Below, piece by piece: positions 7,714 through 16,235 of a stretch of DNA of 40,457 nucleotides. A program made the position numbers and the translations under genes. How positions within the stretch are numbered: the first letter of the stretch is position 1; each line of letters starts with the position of its first letter. The notes under the pieces were generated by a model that had not been told where the DNA came from, ran no database searches, and saw only the letters and a list, made by a program, of their open reading frames with translations. Origin of the DNA: an uncultured Anaerobiospirillum sp. (GTDB lineage: Bacteria; Pseudomonadota; Gammaproteobacteria; Enterobacterales; Succinivibrionaceae); contig CALXOW010000027.1 of NCBI GenBank assembly GCA_944390115.1, positions 1 through 40,457 on the forward strand. The letters run 5' to 3'.

Positions 7714-9867
7714 CTAAGCTTCAAAGGCAATCAAACGAGCCCGCTCTACCTCAGCGGCACAAAGCCTCTTAAGGCGCTCAGCGGCGCCGCAGGCCTCAAC
7801 TAAATGCTTAATCGTATCCACCACGTCCTTGCGCACCTGAACTTCACGGGAATAACGCTCCCGCAGCGCGATATCCTCACGTGCTCGCGCAATCTTCAGC
7901 GGCTCAATCAACTTTTCACGCTCAGCAATTTCCGTGTTGAGCTCAGAAATCCGCTCTTTGAGGCGCAGACAGAACAAAGCTTTGACCTTAGGCTCAAGCC
8001 CTAAACCGATAGCACTAAAGCGTGGCTCGAAATAATGGTTGTAGCTGACCCTGCCAGCCTTAGCCAAAGATTTTGAGGCAAAGCAGGCCAAAAGTTGCTC
8101 ACTGAAAAAGGCGCTAAATTTAGGGCCCCAGCAGGCAGCAGGTTCTGAAGCTAAGGATAGCGTCCAATTACACAGGCTCCACAGGTGATGAGACTCTGTG
8201 GTGCTGACCTGCTGATATAGTTCAGGATTGCGCACATAAGGCAAATGCTCACGCTCAGCATAGCTGGCCCCAGCAATGTAATCGTGCACCACATTTAGTG
8301 GCAGCATCGCCCCACAGTGCTGATAGAAGGCCTTGAGATAGACCTCGCCCAACTCAAAGCGAATACGCGTAATGAGATAAGCAAAGCAATTGGCAAAGCG
8401 CCAGCTGTGGTAGCCTTGCTTTTGCACAATCCATCCTGGGAAGTGCTGGGCAAAGGTTGCAAAGAGCTTATCGGCATCAACCGCATCATCGCCACAGCGC
8501 TCCAGGGCAAAAAGCTCAAACCATAAAGCCGGGGGCACCAAGAAGGTAAAGCCTCTGAAGTAGGCCTCTTCGCTCCCTCGGTAATGAGCAGCATTAGGGT
8601 ACTTCTTGAGATAATCCAAAGCATCCTTAAGCTCAGGAAAGAAGGTGCACAGCGCCGTCACCACTTCCTCACTACCAGGATCAACCTGATAGGCGAGATT
8701 CAACTTATCTTTTTTCCAATTGGCCTTATAGACCTTGCGCGCTAGCGCCGACATTTCCTCTTGCCAACCGACGCCGGGCAGCAGGCGCAACAATTGAGAA
8801 GCAGCCGTCTTAACCGTAACCGCGCGATCTTTGGCCACTAAATCCCCAAGCCACGAGGCCAGACGCTGCGTCAAAGCAGAGTCATGAGCCCAAGTCCCGA
8901 CTTGATAGCAATGAGTGAGCTGCGCGATCCAATTATTCAAGAGTAATTCCAAGATCTCAGTGCGCTCCCTGGCGGCCAAGGTCTTAAAGTCCGGCAAGAT
9001 CAAATCCAGCACGCGCTCTAACTCAAAGCGTGTGAGCAAGGCCGCCACCGCGCCTTTACGCTCAGCGGCGCTGCCGTGACGCCATTGCGTCGTCAGCTGC
9101 GCATACCAAGCCTCCGTGCCCGGCTCAGCTGTAGGCTCAACGCTACTTTCATCTGCTCCTGCCTCAACATCTCCAGAGTATGCGGCAGCCGCCGACAGGT
9201 AAGGCAGAAGATAGTGCGCGCGTTGCGGCAAGAATGCCAAAGGCAAAGCAGCGTAAAGCGAACTAAGCTCAGGACGCAGCTTAAAGTAAGCATCCAAAAA
9301 AGACTTAAGCTGGGGCAAAGGAACCTTAAGACCAGTGCCATGTAGCCGCGCCATAATCGCCAGCCAGGCGACCGAATTGGAGCGATAACCATTGAGCAAG
9401 GCCATAATCGCAGAAGACAAGTAACGCTGACCTGAGGGCTCGGGGGCACACGGTGCAACCGGCAGCGGTCCTTGGTGCAACTTAATGCGCGTAACCAAGG
9501 TCGCAGCATCATCTGACGCTGCGTTCTCGGCTGCACTCTTCCCTGCAGCGGCAGCAGTGGCCTGCCCTGCAGCATCAGCAGTGGCCGACCCGGCAGCATC
9601 AGCATGGGCCGCTAAGGCCGCGCGATACTGCATCATTTGTTCAGGAGAAAAGCTATTGACCCGGCAGTTGTTATAAGCCGACTCATAGGCAAAGACGAGG
9701 CTCGTCAGCGCCCAAGCGGTATCAGCTGGCTCTTGCCCTAAAGCTGTAATCGCGGCGGCCGCCTCGTGCAGCGCCTCTGGCAGCGCAGCGCTATTGAGCG
9801 CCTTATTATCGATGCCAACTAAGGCGGTGTTTAAGACCTCATCGCTCACGTAAAAAGGACGTTCCAT
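7714..9867 (-). CDS. DUF5691-like helical-repeat protein, paralogue 1
   Basis: This is a 717-residue mostly helical protein. It has the family's N-terminal VLNTALVGID (11-20) in place of the usual 'LLGT', and a HEAT-like segment TVKTAASQLLRLLPG (351-365) of the form V-x-x-x-A-A-x-L-L-R-x-L-P-G, the signature I associate with DUF5691. A WGPKFS motif and a C-terminal coiled coil (about 610-690) are shared with the other three paralogues. The start at 9867 is chosen because AGGGAG ends 6 bases upstream; the ATG at 9873 would touch the Shine-Dalgarno. Residues 86-125 are an Ala-rich insert encoded partly by 24-bp DNA repeats. It is the last of the four paralogues and lies closest to the SWIM gene. 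Function is unknown; a scaffold or adaptor for the MoxR ring is inferred. Confidence 0.8.
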   Translation of the reverse strand: MERPFYVSDEVLNTALVGIDNKALNSAALPEALHEAAAAITALGQEPADTAWALTSLVFAYESAYNNCRVNSFSPEQMMQYRAALAAHADAAGSATADAAGQATAAAAGKSAAENAASDDAATLVTRIKLHQGPLPVAPCAPEPSGQRYLSSAIMALLNGYRSNSVAWLAIMARLHGTGLKVPLPQLKSFLDAYFKLRPELSSLYAALPLAFLPQRAHYLLPYLSAAAAYSGDVEAGADESSVEPTAEPGTEAWYAQLTTQWRHGSAAERKGAVAALLTRFELERVLDLILPDFKTLAARERTEILELLLNNWIAQLTHCYQVGTWAHDSALTQRLASWLGDLVAKDRAVTVKTAASQLLRLLPGVGWQEEMSALARKVYKANWKKDKLNLAYQVDPGSEEVVTALCTFFPELKDALDYLKKYPNAAHYRGSEEAYFRGFTFLVPPALWFELFALERCGDDAVDADKLFATFAQHFPGWIVQKQGYHSWRFANCFAYLITRIRFELGEVYLKAFYQHCGAMLPLNVVHDYIAGASYAEREHLPYVRNPELYQQVSTTESHHLWSLCNWTLSLASEPAACWGPKFSAFFSEQLLACFASKSLAKAGRVSYNHYFEPRFSAIGLGLEPKVKALFCLRLKERISELNTEIAEREKLIEPLKIARAREDIALRERYSREVQVRKDVVDTIKHLVEACGAAERLKRLCAAEVERARLIAFEA
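9541..9612. repeat. Three 24-bp tandem repeats inside DUF5691 paralogue 1
   Basis: Units at 9541-9564, 9565-9588 and 9589-9612 share the form CCYKGCAGCRKCAGCA followed by a GGCC-like end. They encode the Ala/Gly/Thr-rich part of an insert near residues 86-109. A multiple of 3 keeps the frame, so copy number could change without breaking the gene. Confidence 0.7.
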
Positions 9868-9935
9868 TGGCATCTCCCTTATGTTCGGTTCCGGCGCCCT
9901 TATCAGGCACGGCAGTTAGCCCAGTAGCAAGCAAA

Positions 9936-11768
9936 TTAATGACCAACTTCCTTCGCAACCAGCTGCTTGAGCTCGGTGCCGTGAGTAAGCTCTGCGAGCA
10001 AACGACTAAGACGCGCGCATTCATGCTGGCATTGGTCAAGTTCACGCTTGATACGATCATGACGCGCCCGCTCCAGGCGAGCAGACGCCCCCTCAGCTGC
10101 GACCTCTGCTTTAATACGATTGAGCTCAGTGCGCTTCCCAGCCAAACGCTCTTTGAGTTCCTGCACGGTCTGCTCCCGCACCGCGCTATCAAGGGCCAAG
10201 GCGACCGCCTGGCAACACCGCTCATCTGGGTCTGGAGTCGTGATCAGCACATCGGCCATCTTGCGGCTGAACTTAGGCCCCCAGTGGGCAGCTGACTGCG
10301 TAACAAAGGTTTCGGCATCATTGAAAATTGCCACACGATAAGGGTCGCTCACCCATTTAATGCGCAGCGGATAGTTTTCAGGATCGGTCAAGAAAGGCCA
10401 AGACTCACGCTCGTCGTAGCTGGAGAGCCGAGCTAAGTCCAACAGCACCGGTGCCGGTAGCTTCTGAGCAAAGATTGAGAAGAATAAAGCCAACGCCTCT
10501 TGACCTAATTCGTACTTGATACGTGTGATGAAGTACAGCACGGCCGGACGCAAGCTGTGCTCCTGAAACAATGTCCAATCTTGGAACCCTGCAGCGATAG
10601 CCGTAAACAGTGTCTTAAGCTTCCCAGATATCCTCTCAAGCACGCCGAACTTAAGCCATGCCTGCGGTGAGACCAAGAATGGTATAGCATGCTGATACGA
10701 AGGCACTAAGCTCAGCTCAGGAAAGCAGCGCGCCCAAACTTCATTAGCTGCAGTACGGTCGCTTAAGCTAATGGTGAGCTTATCGTGAGAACCAGTTAGC
10801 TTAAGCACAGAGGGCAAAAGAGCCTCACAATCAGCTTCCCAGCTGGAGTGCGGCACCAGCCGCAGCAAGCGGGCGGCGGCGGCCCTAACCTCAGAGGCAA
10901 CCCCGACCGCTTGAAGCTGTACCCCGAGCAATTGGTTAAGCCCAGCTAATACTGGCGCGGACTTAGCCCACCAATTATGCTGATAGCCAAAGCTGACCTG
11001 CAATAGCCATTGCACACGGATAAGCTCCAAGAGCTCAACCTGCTCCTTTACGCTCAAAGCTCCTATGTCGCGAGTCAGCCAAGTCAGGAGTAACTCCATA
11101 TCGTGGCGGCGCAGCAAGGAACAAACAGCCGCGCGCCGGGCCAAGGCATCACCACCCAACCACTGCCGTTCCTCAGAGGAGACACCTTCATCCTCAGATG
11201 GTGCAGCTAAAGCCACCCTATCCCCTGCCACTTGGTACTCAGGCAACTGGAACTTAACCGGCCCTAACAGCTCCAGCGGTAAGGTCGTGTACAGGTCATG
11301 CAGTCGTGGCAGTAGGCGCAAGTAGTGCACCAAGAAGACGACGCGTGCGTCCGGTGGCACCACCAACCCAGCCTCAACTAATTGCGGTAAAAAGGTAAGC
11401 CAGAGAGCTGCGCCCGCCTGGGACTTATTGAGCTCTGTCATCATGCGCTCTGATAGATAGCTCGGCGAGCCATCAATTTCAACAAATTGGGCCGGTGGAA
11501 GCAGCTGGGCTGAGCCCAACGCACCACAAATTGCGGCCTGAAGCTCGGTGCACAATTGCTGAGCCTTAGTCGTGTCAAAATGCACGTTCACAGTCTGCTC
11601 ATAGGCAGCCTGTAAGGCTTGCAACGCACACTGCGTCTCAAGCATGCGCGCCTCAGGCTCAAGTAGATTATGAAGCACCAGACCCGGCAAGTTCTCGAGC
11701 ACGAAACTGTTGAGTTGGGCATGAGGATCTAAAATGTCTAGTTCGTCATCAAGATCTAAAGAGTCCAT
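9936..11768 (-). CDS. DUF5691-like protein, divergent short paralogue 2
   Basis: This 610-residue protein is the most divergent of the four. It keeps the HEAT-like segment EVRAAAARLLRLVPH (293-307), the preceding EQVELLELI...QWLLQVSFGYQ helices (242-263), the WGPKFS motif and a C-terminal coiled coil (about 530-600). It lacks the N-terminal INDELLKxALLGT segment and begins instead with an acidic stretch, MDSLDLDDELDILD. A perfect Shine-Dalgarno GGAGGT lies 7 bases before the ATG. It starts 21 bases after paralogue 3 and ends 68 bases before the start of paralogue 1. Loss of the first motif suggests a different partner or role from its neighbours. Function is unknown. Confidence 0.75.
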   Translation of the reverse strand: MDSLDLDDELDILDPHAQLNSFVLENLPGLVLHNLLEPEARMLETQCALQALQAAYEQTVNVHFDTTKAQQLCTELQAAICGALGSAQLLPPAQFVEIDGSPSYLSERMMTELNKSQAGAALWLTFLPQLVEAGLVVPPDARVVFLVHYLRLLPRLHDLYTTLPLELLGPVKFQLPEYQVAGDRVALAAPSEDEGVSSEERQWLGGDALARRAAVCSLLRRHDMELLLTWLTRDIGALSVKEQVELLELIRVQWLLQVSFGYQHNWWAKSAPVLAGLNQLLGVQLQAVGVASEVRAAAARLLRLVPHSSWEADCEALLPSVLKLTGSHDKLTISLSDRTAANEVWARCFPELSLVPSYQHAIPFLVSPQAWLKFGVLERISGKLKTLFTAIAAGFQDWTLFQEHSLRPAVLYFITRIKYELGQEALALFFSIFAQKLPAPVLLDLARLSSYDERESWPFLTDPENYPLRIKWVSDPYRVAIFNDAETFVTQSAAHWGPKFSRKMADVLITTPDPDERCCQAVALALDSAVREQTVQELKERLAGKRTELNRIKAEVAAEGASARLERARHDRIKRELDQCQHECARLSRLLAELTHGTELKQLVAKEVGH

Positions 11769-11789
11769 AATTCACCTCCGCAATGAGAT

Positions 11790-13853
11790 TTAGGCAGCAG
11801 ACCGCGCCCGCGCACACATTGCCTTGAGCTCGTCAGCCCACTCAAAATAACGCAGCAACAGCTGTAAGTCGTGACGCGCAATGCGGCTGTAGGTTAAAAG
11901 AGAGTCGTACTGATCCAGCATACCGTGAGCCTCAAAACGCGTAATCTCCTCAGTAAAGGCAGCAATGCGCTCCTTGATGCGTGGTTGCGCGTCCTGACGC
12001 ACCTCTGGGTCTAAAGACAAGGCGATCACGCAGAGGTAAGGCGCTTGGTACTTCTTAAAGTAAAAGTAAGCGTTCGGGCGCTGGCCTACCACAAATTGCG
12101 CCAAGAACTGCTCGAAGTAAAAGGAGCTAAACTTCGGGCCCCACGAGCTGAGCGGCTCAGTAAAGAACTTGGTCGTGGACTTCATCAAGAGCATCATCGG
12201 ATTTTCCCACAGGCTGTAGTTGAAGCGATGAGGACCACTCACCAGCGGGCACAGCTCACGATCAGCGTAGCTTAACTGCCCCAGCATCAAGAGACGGGTT
12301 TCGTAGAGAATATGTTGTTCACCACAGTGAGCAAAGAGAGCTTCAAAGAAAACTGGTCCCAACTCGAGCTGAATACGCTGGAGCAGGTAGGGCACGTAGA
12401 TCTTGAGCTCATCATCGCGGTATCTAATGTAGTCCCAGCCTGGAAAGTGCTCTTTGAAGGCAGCAAAAAGACGCGTCGCATCATGGTTCGCATTACCGCT
12501 GCGCTTGAGGCAGAAGAGCTCAAACCACATCTCAATGGGCAAGAAAAAGGTCAAGCACGAGATCATTTCACGATCCGTATTGCTAAGCTTCATACGACGC
12601 GAATGCTCGGTGTAATCGCGGGATGCACCAAGTTCAGGAAAAAAGGTCACCAGCTCGGCGGCAATTGCTTGGTGCGAACGTGACAACTCACGTTTGAGCA
12701 CCGGCTTACGCCGTCCGCTGCGCACCGAGAACACCTTGCGTACAAATTCTACAATTTGCGCTTCCAAGCGCCCGCCCGGCAGCATGCGTAAGAGCTGTGC
12801 GGCCGCCGTCTTCACCTCCAGCACGCGCTCCGAGCGCACCACGCTCATGAGCCAACGCTCGACCCGCTGCCCTACTGAACTGGCTGTCCTCAAGGTCCGC
12901 GCGCCCTCACTTTGCACGCTGACTGCGGCTTGAGTGGCAATACTCAGTTTAACGGCGGCAGGAGTTTTTAGCGTCACCTCCACTTGCGCGGCTACATCCG
13001 CCATACCTACGGGCTTGGACTCAAGCGTTGAGGTGGCAACCTCAGCGCCGTAGATTTTGCTCAAAGCCTCCACCAAGGCTTGTCCTAAGGCCTCAGCACT
13101 CAATTGCGGCGGTGCAGCTTTAGTGACTCCCACCGGCAAGAAACCATCTTGATAACCTGCGGACAGAAACTTGAGCCAGTGGGCTTGCCACAACTGTAAA
13201 ATGCCTAAACGTACGGCTTTGGGTAGCGCGCAAAAAGACGGCTCAAGCAAGTCCAAAGCAGCATCATAGACTCCCTGCTCCAAGAGCTCAGCAATCTTAG
13301 CCTTACGCTCGCTGGCACCCAAGTCATCCCTTGACTGAGGTTCAAGTACCAAGCCATCATCAGAGGCATATTGCAACCAAAAGCGAGCCTTGCGATCCAA
13401 GAACTCCACTGGGAAATCCTTATACAAAGGGGGCAGACTCGGGCGCAAACGCTTAAAGTTACGCAGAAAAGCCCGAGAGCAGTGCGGCGGTACCTTAAGA
13501 CCGCTGCCACGGAGCCGTACTAAGAGAGCCGTCCACGCCACTGCATTGATCGTCGGTGCAGTCAGTCGGGACATTAATTCCGGTGCGATATAGCGCTCAC
13601 CTGCCGTCTGCGGCGGTGTGACCGGAACAATCTCACTTGAGACTTCAACTAAGCCCTCGTTGCTGGCACGCTCCCAGGTTGAGCACAGATTAATGATGGT
13701 AAAAAGTGCCGCCTCACTATCACCACCCGCCAAGAGTTCAGTAGCAGCATCTTGGAGCGCAACAGGCAAAGCTGTCACCTCAAGGGGATGATGGCTGGTT
13801 CCCAAGAGGGCGGCTTTCAGAAGCTCATCGTTGATATAGGCTGGGCTATCCAT
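11790..13853 (-). CDS. DUF5691-like helical-repeat protein, paralogue 3
   Basis: This 687-residue protein starts at ATG 13853 behind GGAGGTG; the frame extends upstream to 13904 but that would run into paralogue 4. Motifs are INDELLKAALLGT (7-19), the conserved SERKAKIAELLEQG helix (181-194), EVKTAAAQLLRMLPG (346-360) and WGPKFSSFYFEQ near the C-terminus. Residues about 240-325 form an insert, rich in Val, Ala, Ser and Thr, that is shared only with paralogue 4. Over the first 240 residues it aligns with paralogue 4 without gaps at what looks like well over half identity, so the two are a relatively recent duplication. It is 20 bases downstream of paralogue 4. Function is unknown. Confidence 0.8.
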   Translation of the reverse strand: MDSPAYINDELLKAALLGTSHHPLEVTALPVALQDAATELLAGGDSEAALFTIINLCSTWERASNEGLVEVSSEIVPVTPPQTAGERYIAPELMSRLTAPTINAVAWTALLVRLRGSGLKVPPHCSRAFLRNFKRLRPSLPPLYKDFPVEFLDRKARFWLQYASDDGLVLEPQSRDDLGASERKAKIAELLEQGVYDAALDLLEPSFCALPKAVRLGILQLWQAHWLKFLSAGYQDGFLPVGVTKAAPPQLSAEALGQALVEALSKIYGAEVATSTLESKPVGMADVAAQVEVTLKTPAAVKLSIATQAAVSVQSEGARTLRTASSVGQRVERWLMSVVRSERVLEVKTAAAQLLRMLPGGRLEAQIVEFVRKVFSVRSGRRKPVLKRELSRSHQAIAAELVTFFPELGASRDYTEHSRRMKLSNTDREMISCLTFFLPIEMWFELFCLKRSGNANHDATRLFAAFKEHFPGWDYIRYRDDELKIYVPYLLQRIQLELGPVFFEALFAHCGEQHILYETRLLMLGQLSYADRELCPLVSGPHRFNYSLWENPMMLLMKSTTKFFTEPLSSWGPKFSSFYFEQFLAQFVVGQRPNAYFYFKKYQAPYLCVIALSLDPEVRQDAQPRIKERIAAFTEEITRFEAHGMLDQYDSLLTYSRIARHDLQLLLRYFEWADELKAMCARARSAA

Positions 13854-13873
13854 AGACACACCTCCGTCCCCTA

Positions 13874-15952
13874 TTAAGCCGCCGCTGGCAACGCCCGCGC
13901 ACAAAGCTCATTGAGCTCATCGGCCCAGTCAAAGTAGCGCAGCAGCATCTGCAAATTGTAATGCGCTGTACGGCTATCGTTGCGCCGGTAGTAATCATGT
14001 GAGCCTTGTTGCTTTAAGCGGGCAAGATCATCTGCATAGACATCAATGAGTTGCTTGATGCGATCGATTGAGCGCGCTCGTACCTGCGGATCTAAGGACA
14101 AAGCCAATGAGCAGAGAGTGGGATCGTGCGAATCGAACTCCAAGAATGCAATGTGCTGTCCTACTGTAAACTGATCAAGGTACTGCCCCAAATAAAACTC
14201 ACTTACTTTGGGCCCCCAGCACGCAAGCGGCTCCGTAAAGAACGCTTGCGCTGATTTTTCGAAGAGCCACATCTGATGATGACAATCCCCTTCACCATAA
14301 TCGAATCTAGCCGCAGCAGAGCCACTTACCAAAGGACAAGACTCACGCTCCTCGTAGCTTAAGCGGCTCAGAAATTCGATGCAGGAATCCTTCCAGCAAC
14401 GGTGTTTCTGGCACCGATCGCAGAAAGCGGCAAAGTACGTGGGTCCCATCTCAAACTGTGTGCGCAGAGCAACATAGTGAATAAAAATCTCCTTGTCAAA
14501 ACCGTCTCGCTCAAGGAAATCCCAGCCCGGAAAGCAACCAGAAAAGTAGTTAAAAAGGTTGCTGGCATCAAAACTATCATTGCCACTGCGTTTCAACTTA
14601 AAGAGCTCAAACCACTGCTGCGGCGGCAAGAACAAGGTCACAGCTTTGATATAGAAGCGGTCCATATAATTCAACTTGGCGCGGCCCGCTTCTCGGACGT
14701 AATAAGGATCTTCACTGAGCTCAGGGAAGAAAGCAACCAAACTTGCAGCAACTTCCTGGTGTGAACGAGCCAGACCACGCCTGATGAAGGGGTAGCCGTC
14801 TCTATTCACCGAGAAGACCTTACGCGCAAACTCGACCATATGCGACTCAAAACGCCCGCCGGGCAGCATTCGTAACAACCGGGCAGCAGCCTCCTTAACC
14901 TCGCACACCTGCTCAGAGCACATCACGCTCAAGAGCCAATACTCCACCCGCTGCATTACCGAGCTTGCAGGCCCCAAAGGATATAGACAGTCGCTTTGTA
15001 CCCTGATGCTAGCTTGGGCAGTAATAACAAGCTTGCCCGCAGTTGGAGTCTGTAACGCCACCTCAACCTGCGCTGCCACATCCGACATCTCAAGTTGCTT
15101 ACTATCAACGGTGGACGTCACGACCTGTGCTCCGTAAGTCTTGCTTAAGAACTCCACGAACGCTTGGCCCAAAGACTCAGCGTCAAACGGCACGTTATTA
15201 GCTTCGACCTTAGCAGGCAAGAGGCCGGAGCGATAGCCAAAGCACAGGAACTCAAACCAATGCGCCTCCCACAGCTGCAAAATGCCCAAGCGCAAATCTT
15301 GGGAAAGCCCCATAAAACTGCCTTCGAGCAAGTCCAATGCTGCGTCATAAGCATGCTGCACGAGCAGTTCAGCCACCTTAGCCTTACGCTCGGAGGAGCC
15401 CAAGTCATCCCAGGAACGTGGCTCAAGCATTAAGTCCTCATCTGAGGTGTACTGCTCCACAAAGCGCGCTCTAATCCCCAAGAATTCAATAGGAAAATCC
15501 CGGTAGAGCGGATGCAGCTCAGAACGCAAGTTCTTGAAATTGCGCAGAAAATCCTGGGAGCAGTGCGACGGCACCTTAAGCCCCGTACCTCTAAAGCGTG
15601 CCAAGATCGCCGTCCACTCTACCGCACTAATATCAGGATCGAGCAGCTTGGTCATCACTTCAGCAGGGAGATAGCGCTCCCCTACCACCTGCGGCGGCTT
15701 AACCCGAGCAATCTTGCTTGAGACCTTCACCAAGCCCTCGTTGCTGGCACGCTCCAAGGTCGAGTTCAAGTTAAGGAAAGTGAACAGAGCCAACTCAGGC
15801 TCATCACGTGCCAAGATCTGAGTAGCGGCAACTTGGAGCGCCGCAGGCAAAGCCGTCACCTCAAGCGGCTGATGCCGGGTTCCTAAAAGCGCGACTTTCA
15901 GCAGCTCATCGTTGATATAGGCCGGACCAGTCTTAACCTTATTTCTAGCCAT
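13874..15952 (-). CDS. DUF5691-like helical-repeat protein, paralogue 4 (first gene of the locus)
   Basis: This 692-residue protein is the promoter-proximal member of the eight-gene cluster. Its ATG is preceded by GGAGGTG. Motifs are INDELLKVALLGTRHQPL (13-30), GSSERKAKVAELL (185-197), EVKEAAARLLRMLPG (351-365) and WGPKVSEFYLGQ near residue 590. It shares the 240-325 Val/Thr/Ser-rich insert with paralogue 3. The N-terminus has an extra basic stretch, MARNKVKTGP, that paralogue 3 lacks. DUF5691 proteins are known to me mainly as neighbours of SWIM, MoxR and VWA genes; no activity is established. The dyad at 15995-16016 lies in its leader or promoter and could control the whole cluster. Confidence 0.8.
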   Translation of the reverse strand: MARNKVKTGPAYINDELLKVALLGTRHQPLEVTALPAALQVAATQILARDEPELALFTFLNLNSTLERASNEGLVKVSSKIARVKPPQVVGERYLPAEVMTKLLDPDISAVEWTAILARFRGTGLKVPSHCSQDFLRNFKNLRSELHPLYRDFPIEFLGIRARFVEQYTSDEDLMLEPRSWDDLGSSERKAKVAELLVQHAYDAALDLLEGSFMGLSQDLRLGILQLWEAHWFEFLCFGYRSGLLPAKVEANNVPFDAESLGQAFVEFLSKTYGAQVVTSTVDSKQLEMSDVAAQVEVALQTPTAGKLVITAQASIRVQSDCLYPLGPASSVMQRVEYWLLSVMCSEQVCEVKEAAARLLRMLPGGRFESHMVEFARKVFSVNRDGYPFIRRGLARSHQEVAASLVAFFPELSEDPYYVREAGRAKLNYMDRFYIKAVTLFLPPQQWFELFKLKRSGNDSFDASNLFNYFSGCFPGWDFLERDGFDKEIFIHYVALRTQFEMGPTYFAAFCDRCQKHRCWKDSCIEFLSRLSYEERESCPLVSGSAAARFDYGEGDCHHQMWLFEKSAQAFFTEPLACWGPKVSEFYLGQYLDQFTVGQHIAFLEFDSHDPTLCSLALSLDPQVRARSIDRIKQLIDVYADDLARLKQQGSHDYYRRNDSRTAHYNLQMLLRYFDWADELNELCARALPAAA

Positions 15953-15994
15953 AAGTGCACCTCCGCTACCTGTTCCTCGATAAAGAACGATTTA

Positions 15995-16016
15995 GTTACT
16001 ATGACTCCATAGTAAC
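15995..16016 (-). promoter_or_regulatory. Perfect 9+9 dyad, candidate operator of the eight-gene locus
   Basis: GTTACTATG (15995-16003) and CATAGTAAC (16008-16016) are exact inverted copies separated by ACTC. The centre is 54 bases upstream of the first DUF5691 start. The surrounding 130 bases are AT-rich and unlike the genes. A weak -10-like TACTAT lies inside the dyad on the minus strand, but I find no convincing -35, so the promoter itself is not placed. Confidence 0.5.
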
Positions 16017-16175
16017 ACATAATTTATTGATGCGCTTAGATTTTTGATAAAAATTTTGATAGCTTATAAAACAATAAGCATGCTTTTTGCTACAGATTAC
16101 CTTAATATACTGGTCAAAGGCCCTATCCAGGCCATTTGCGGCCAACGCTGCACCTTACTACCGCCAAAAGCACAA

Positions 16176-16206
16176 CGCCGCAGACATGCGGTGGCATGCT
16201 GCGGCG
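16176..16206 (-). terminator. Strong hairpin terminator of the tyrA-DUF945 unit
   Basis: CGCCGCAG (16176-16183) and CATGC (16185-16189) pair with GCATG (16194-16198) and CTGCGGCG (16199-16206), with one bulged A and a 4-base loop. Read on the minus strand the stem is followed by TTGTGCTTTT. It lies 30 bases after the DUF945 stop. Confidence 0.7.
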
Positions 16207-16235
16207 CTGGCTTATTGAACTTGGTTTATTACTTG

